Below are positions 31,049 to 32,753 of a stretch of DNA of 32,753 nt, piece by piece. The notes beneath the pieces were generated by a model that did no database searches, was not told where the DNA came from, and saw only the letters and a program-made list of their open reading frames with translations. The stretch comes from Akkermansiaceae bacterium. Its GTDB lineage: Bacteria; Verrucomicrobiota; Verrucomicrobiia; Verrucomicrobiales; Akkermansiaceae. The DNA lies in assembly GCA_903837825.1 (NCBI GenBank), contig CAILVZ010000374.1, positions 1 to 32,753 of the forward strand, written 5' to 3'. The position numbers and the translations under genes were made by a program. Numbering within the stretch: position 1 is the first letter of the stretch; each line of letters starts with the position of its first letter.

Positions 31049-31681
31049 ATGAACCGCCGCTTCGCGCTTTTGCTTCTGCTTTTGATTCCGACGCTTGCCT
31101 CCTGTGAACCGCCCAAAGCCATGACTCCTGCCGACAAACATGCTGCCAAGATGCCCGAGATCCCCGCAGGGGCCGAAGTTGCCACGCTTGGTGCCGGTTG
31201 TTTCTGGTGCATCGAAGCGGCCTACAAGCAGTTGGAAGGTGTCTATTCGGCGACCTCAGGGTACATGGGGGGCACGATTGCCAATCCAACCTACGAACAA
31301 ATCTGTGATGGCGATTCAGGCCATGCGGAAGTGGTTCAAGTGGTCTTCGACCCCAAGAAAATCACCTACGAGAAAGTGCTCGCTTGGTTCTGGGATCTTC
31401 ATGATCCCACCACGCTCAATCGCCAAGGCAATGATGTGGGCACCCAGTATCGTTCAGCCATTTTCTATCACTCCGATGCGCAGAGGAAGACTGCGGAAGC
31501 ATCGAAGGCTGCGGCGGGTCCGAATTTCAAGTCCCCCATCGTGACGGAGATCGTCAAGGCCTCGGAATTCTATCCCGCGGAGAATTATCACCAGAACTAC
31601 TACAATCTCAACAAATCGAAGAACCCTTACTGCCGGTTTGTGATCGAACCCAAGCTCAAAAAGCTCAAGCTCGACCACTGA
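31049..31681 (+). CDS. msrA: Peptide-methionine (S)-S-oxide reductase, lipoprotein form
   Basis: A 210-residue enzyme that repairs methionine-S-sulfoxide. It carries a signal peptide (about 1-18) ending in LAS-C, so Cys19 is probably lipidated and the enzyme acts in the envelope. The catalytic motif GAGCFWC has its Cys at 51. FDPKKITYEKVL, HDPTTLNRQGNDVGTQYRSAIF and EFYPAENYHQNYY are standard MsrA segments. The start at 31049 is chosen over an in-frame GTG 15 bp upstream because it opens the signal peptide. A membrane-anchored MsrA is less common than the cytosolic form and suggests defence against oxidants at the cell surface. Its reductant is unknown. Confidence 0.92.
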   Translation: MNRRFALLLLLLIPTLASCEPPKAMTPADKHAAKMPEIPAGAEVATLGAGCFWCIEAAYKQLEGVYSATSGYMGGTIANPTYEQICDGDSGHAEVVQVVFDPKKITYEKVLAWFWDLHDPTTLNRQGNDVGTQYRSAIFYHSDAQRKTAEASKAAAGPNFKSPIVTEIVKASEFYPAENYHQNYYNLNKSKNPYCRFVIEPKLKKLKLDH

Positions 31682-31917
31682 GCGACGATCAGTTTGATGG
31701 CTACATGGCCGTCGATGAGGAAAATCGGGGGGGTGATTTAAGCCTCGGCCGCATTGCGGTTGAGTTCAGCGCGGCGATGATAGCAGCTTCATATCGTCCA
31801 AACGTGGTGCGATTGAGGGAAGGCAATGCTTCTGCTTTCCTTGGTTTCAAAGTAAGCGGACGCATCCCAAATCGAGGTGACCTACGGCGACTTTGGTAGG
31901 TTAATCCATGTCGATAC
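31682..31917. other. Intergenic stretch with hairpins, no convincing gene
   Basis: The gap between msrA and amtB has two short overlapping open frames (31705-31899 plus, 31701-31964 minus) with no signal, motif or start context. Two inverted repeats were seen: GGAAGGC/GCTTTCC at about 31818-31840 (one wobble), and CCAAATCG/CGACTTTGG at 31867-31896 (one bulge). A small RNA cannot be excluded. Confidence 0.35.
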
Positions 31918-31949
31918 AAAAACGGGCGGACCGTTTCCGGCCCGCCCGT
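31918..31949 (-). terminator. Intrinsic terminator of the ammonium transporter gene
   Basis: On the minus strand ACGGGCGG and CCGCCCGT form a perfect 8-bp GC-rich stem (31949-31942 with 31929-31922) around a 12-base loop, followed by TTTTT. It lies 27 bp beyond the amtB stop codon. Confidence 0.88.
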
Positions 31950-31975
31950 GGAATGAATGATCAACGATGAGGAGA

Positions 31976-32753
31976 TCAGAAGTCGTAGCCTTCTTCGCCG
32001 TGGTCGCTGATGTCGAGACCTGCGGTCTCGGACTCAGGGCTTGGGCGGAGGCCGATCAGAGCCTTAAGAACGAAGGCGATGACCACGGTTGCTACGATCG
32101 AGAGCACCAAGGTGATTGCGATGGCGATCAACTGCTGGCTGAGAAGTCCGCCATTGGTGATGAGCGCGGCCAAGCCGTTTGTCTTGGCTGGCCCAGCAGC
32201 GAGGTTGCCATTGACCGAGCTCGTTGCGAGAACGCCTGTCAATACAGCGCCAAGTGTTCCTCCGACCGCGTGAACCCCGAAGGTGTCGAGGGCGTCGTCG
32301 TATCCCAGCTTGCCTTTGACATACATCACGAAGATGTAAGGAACGATCGCGGCAAGGACGCCAATGATCATTGCGCCTGTTGCATCAACAAATCCGCAAG
32401 CAGGAGTGATCACGACAAGTCCTGCAACGATGCCCGAGCACATGCCTAAGATCGAAGCGTGACCCTTGAGAACCTTTTCAATGATGGCCCAGACGAAGCC
32501 AGCCGTTGCGGCTGCCAGAGTGGTGGTCATGAAGGCATTGGCAGAAATGGTATCAGCAGCAAGAGCAGAGCCCGCGTTGAATCCGTACCAGCCGACCCAG
32601 AGCATTCCGGTACCCACCATGCAAAGCACCATGCTGTGCGGGGACATTTTCTCCTTACCGAACCCAAGGCGCTTGCCGAGGATGATGCAGAGCACCAAGG
32701 CGCTCCAACCCGAGGTCATGTGAACTACGGTACCACCCGCAAAGTCGATGGCT
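31976..32753 (-). CDS. amtB: Ammonium transporter Amt, C-terminal part
   Basis: The gene runs off the right edge, so only the last 258 residues are seen; the first visible are AIDFAGGTVVHMTSGWSALV, the conserved Amt/AmtB segment. Several membrane helices follow, with WVGWYGFNAGSA, LDTFGVHAVGGTLGAVLTGVLA (containing a pore His of the family) and a cytoplasmic tail ending in DISDHGEEGYDF. Amt proteins pass ammonium across the inner membrane and are normally blocked by a PII protein (GlnK) under nitrogen sufficiency (known). No glnK is visible inside the window, though one could lie just outside. A strong terminator follows. Confidence 0.93.
   Translation of the reverse strand, partial: AIDFAGGTVVHMTSGWSALVLCIILGKRLGFGKEKMSPHSMVLCMVGTGMLWVGWYGFNAGSALAADTISANAFMTTTLAAATAGFVWAIIEKVLKGHASILGMCSGIVAGLVVITPACGFVDATGAMIIGVLAAIVPYIFVMYVKGKLGYDDALDTFGVHAVGGTLGAVLTGVLATSSVNGNLAAGPAKTNGLAALITNGGLLSQQLIAIAITLVLSIVATVVIAFVLKALIGLRPSPESETAGLDISDHGEEGYDF

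Noticed and set aside
31701..31964. Two overlapping short frames between msrA and amtB as genes
   Set aside because: Neither has a signal, motif or start context, and the minus-strand one reads into the amtB terminator.
1..32753. tRNA genes, rRNA, CRISPR arrays, insertion sequences or prophage genes
   Set aside because: No T-arm/acceptor pattern, regularly spaced repeat, transposase motif or terminal inverted repeat was seen on either strand by eye.

Overview
The window reads as a chromosomal, gene-dense stretch of a GC-moderate, diderm bacterium, most likely a member of the Verrucomicrobiota (inference). Supporting signs are a PEP-CTERM exported protein, several lipoproteins with lipoboxes, an aromatic/histidine 'supraoperon' order seen in diderms, a KdsD-type enzyme of LPS/Kdo synthesis, and start codons that almost never have a Shine-Dalgarno sequence. 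I see no mobile element, CRISPR array, rRNA or tRNA.

Layout. 1-1069 (+): a FtsB/DivIC-like division protein and hypoxanthine phosphoribosyltransferase. 1148-8234 (-): a surface and accessory block with an O-antigen ligase/Wzy-like polytopic protein carrying a large C-terminal domain, a PEP-CTERM protein preceded by an exported Ala/Glu/Lys coiled-coil protein, an exported GH2 beta-glucuronidase-like enzyme and an RhlE-type DEAD-box helicase. 8439-11265 (+): cyclopropane fatty acid synthase and a eukaryote-type xylulokinase. 11326-20560 (+): hisC, mnmE, (antisense divergent infA), a Pro-rich lipoprotein, tyrA, aroA, cmk, plsC, DAHP synthase and kdsD. This is a rearranged version of the hisC-tyrA-aroA-cmk supraoperon, linking aromatic amino acid synthesis to nucleotide, phospholipid and LPS precursor supply. 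20660-23196 (-): a bidirectional terminator, then rplM-rpsI and the lemA-TPM pair.

23431-27066: a 36-residue Cys-containing lipoprotein, a glyoxalase-I-like protein, a free-standing NRPS condensation-domain-like protein on the minus strand, and a divergently placed NarL-type histidine kinase/response regulator pair. 27362-31681 (+): a solitary nuoF, translationally overlapped by a DoxX/MauE-like membrane protein, then pyrF, a NAPE-PLD-like metallo-beta-lactamase-fold hydrolase and a lipoprotein MsrA. 31918-32753 (-): an ammonium transporter that runs off the right end, followed by a good intrinsic terminator.

Most of the window is ordinary core metabolism. The points most worth a second look are: the rplM promoter whose transcript would begin almost directly with a terminator-like hairpin; the 12-bp inverted repeat that brackets the nuoF stop/doxX start; stem-loops straddling several stop codons; the lack of Shine-Dalgarno sequences; the orphan condensation protein beside a two-component system; and the divergent IF-1 lying antisense inside the supraoperon. 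No clearly new multi-gene system could be demonstrated from sequence alone.
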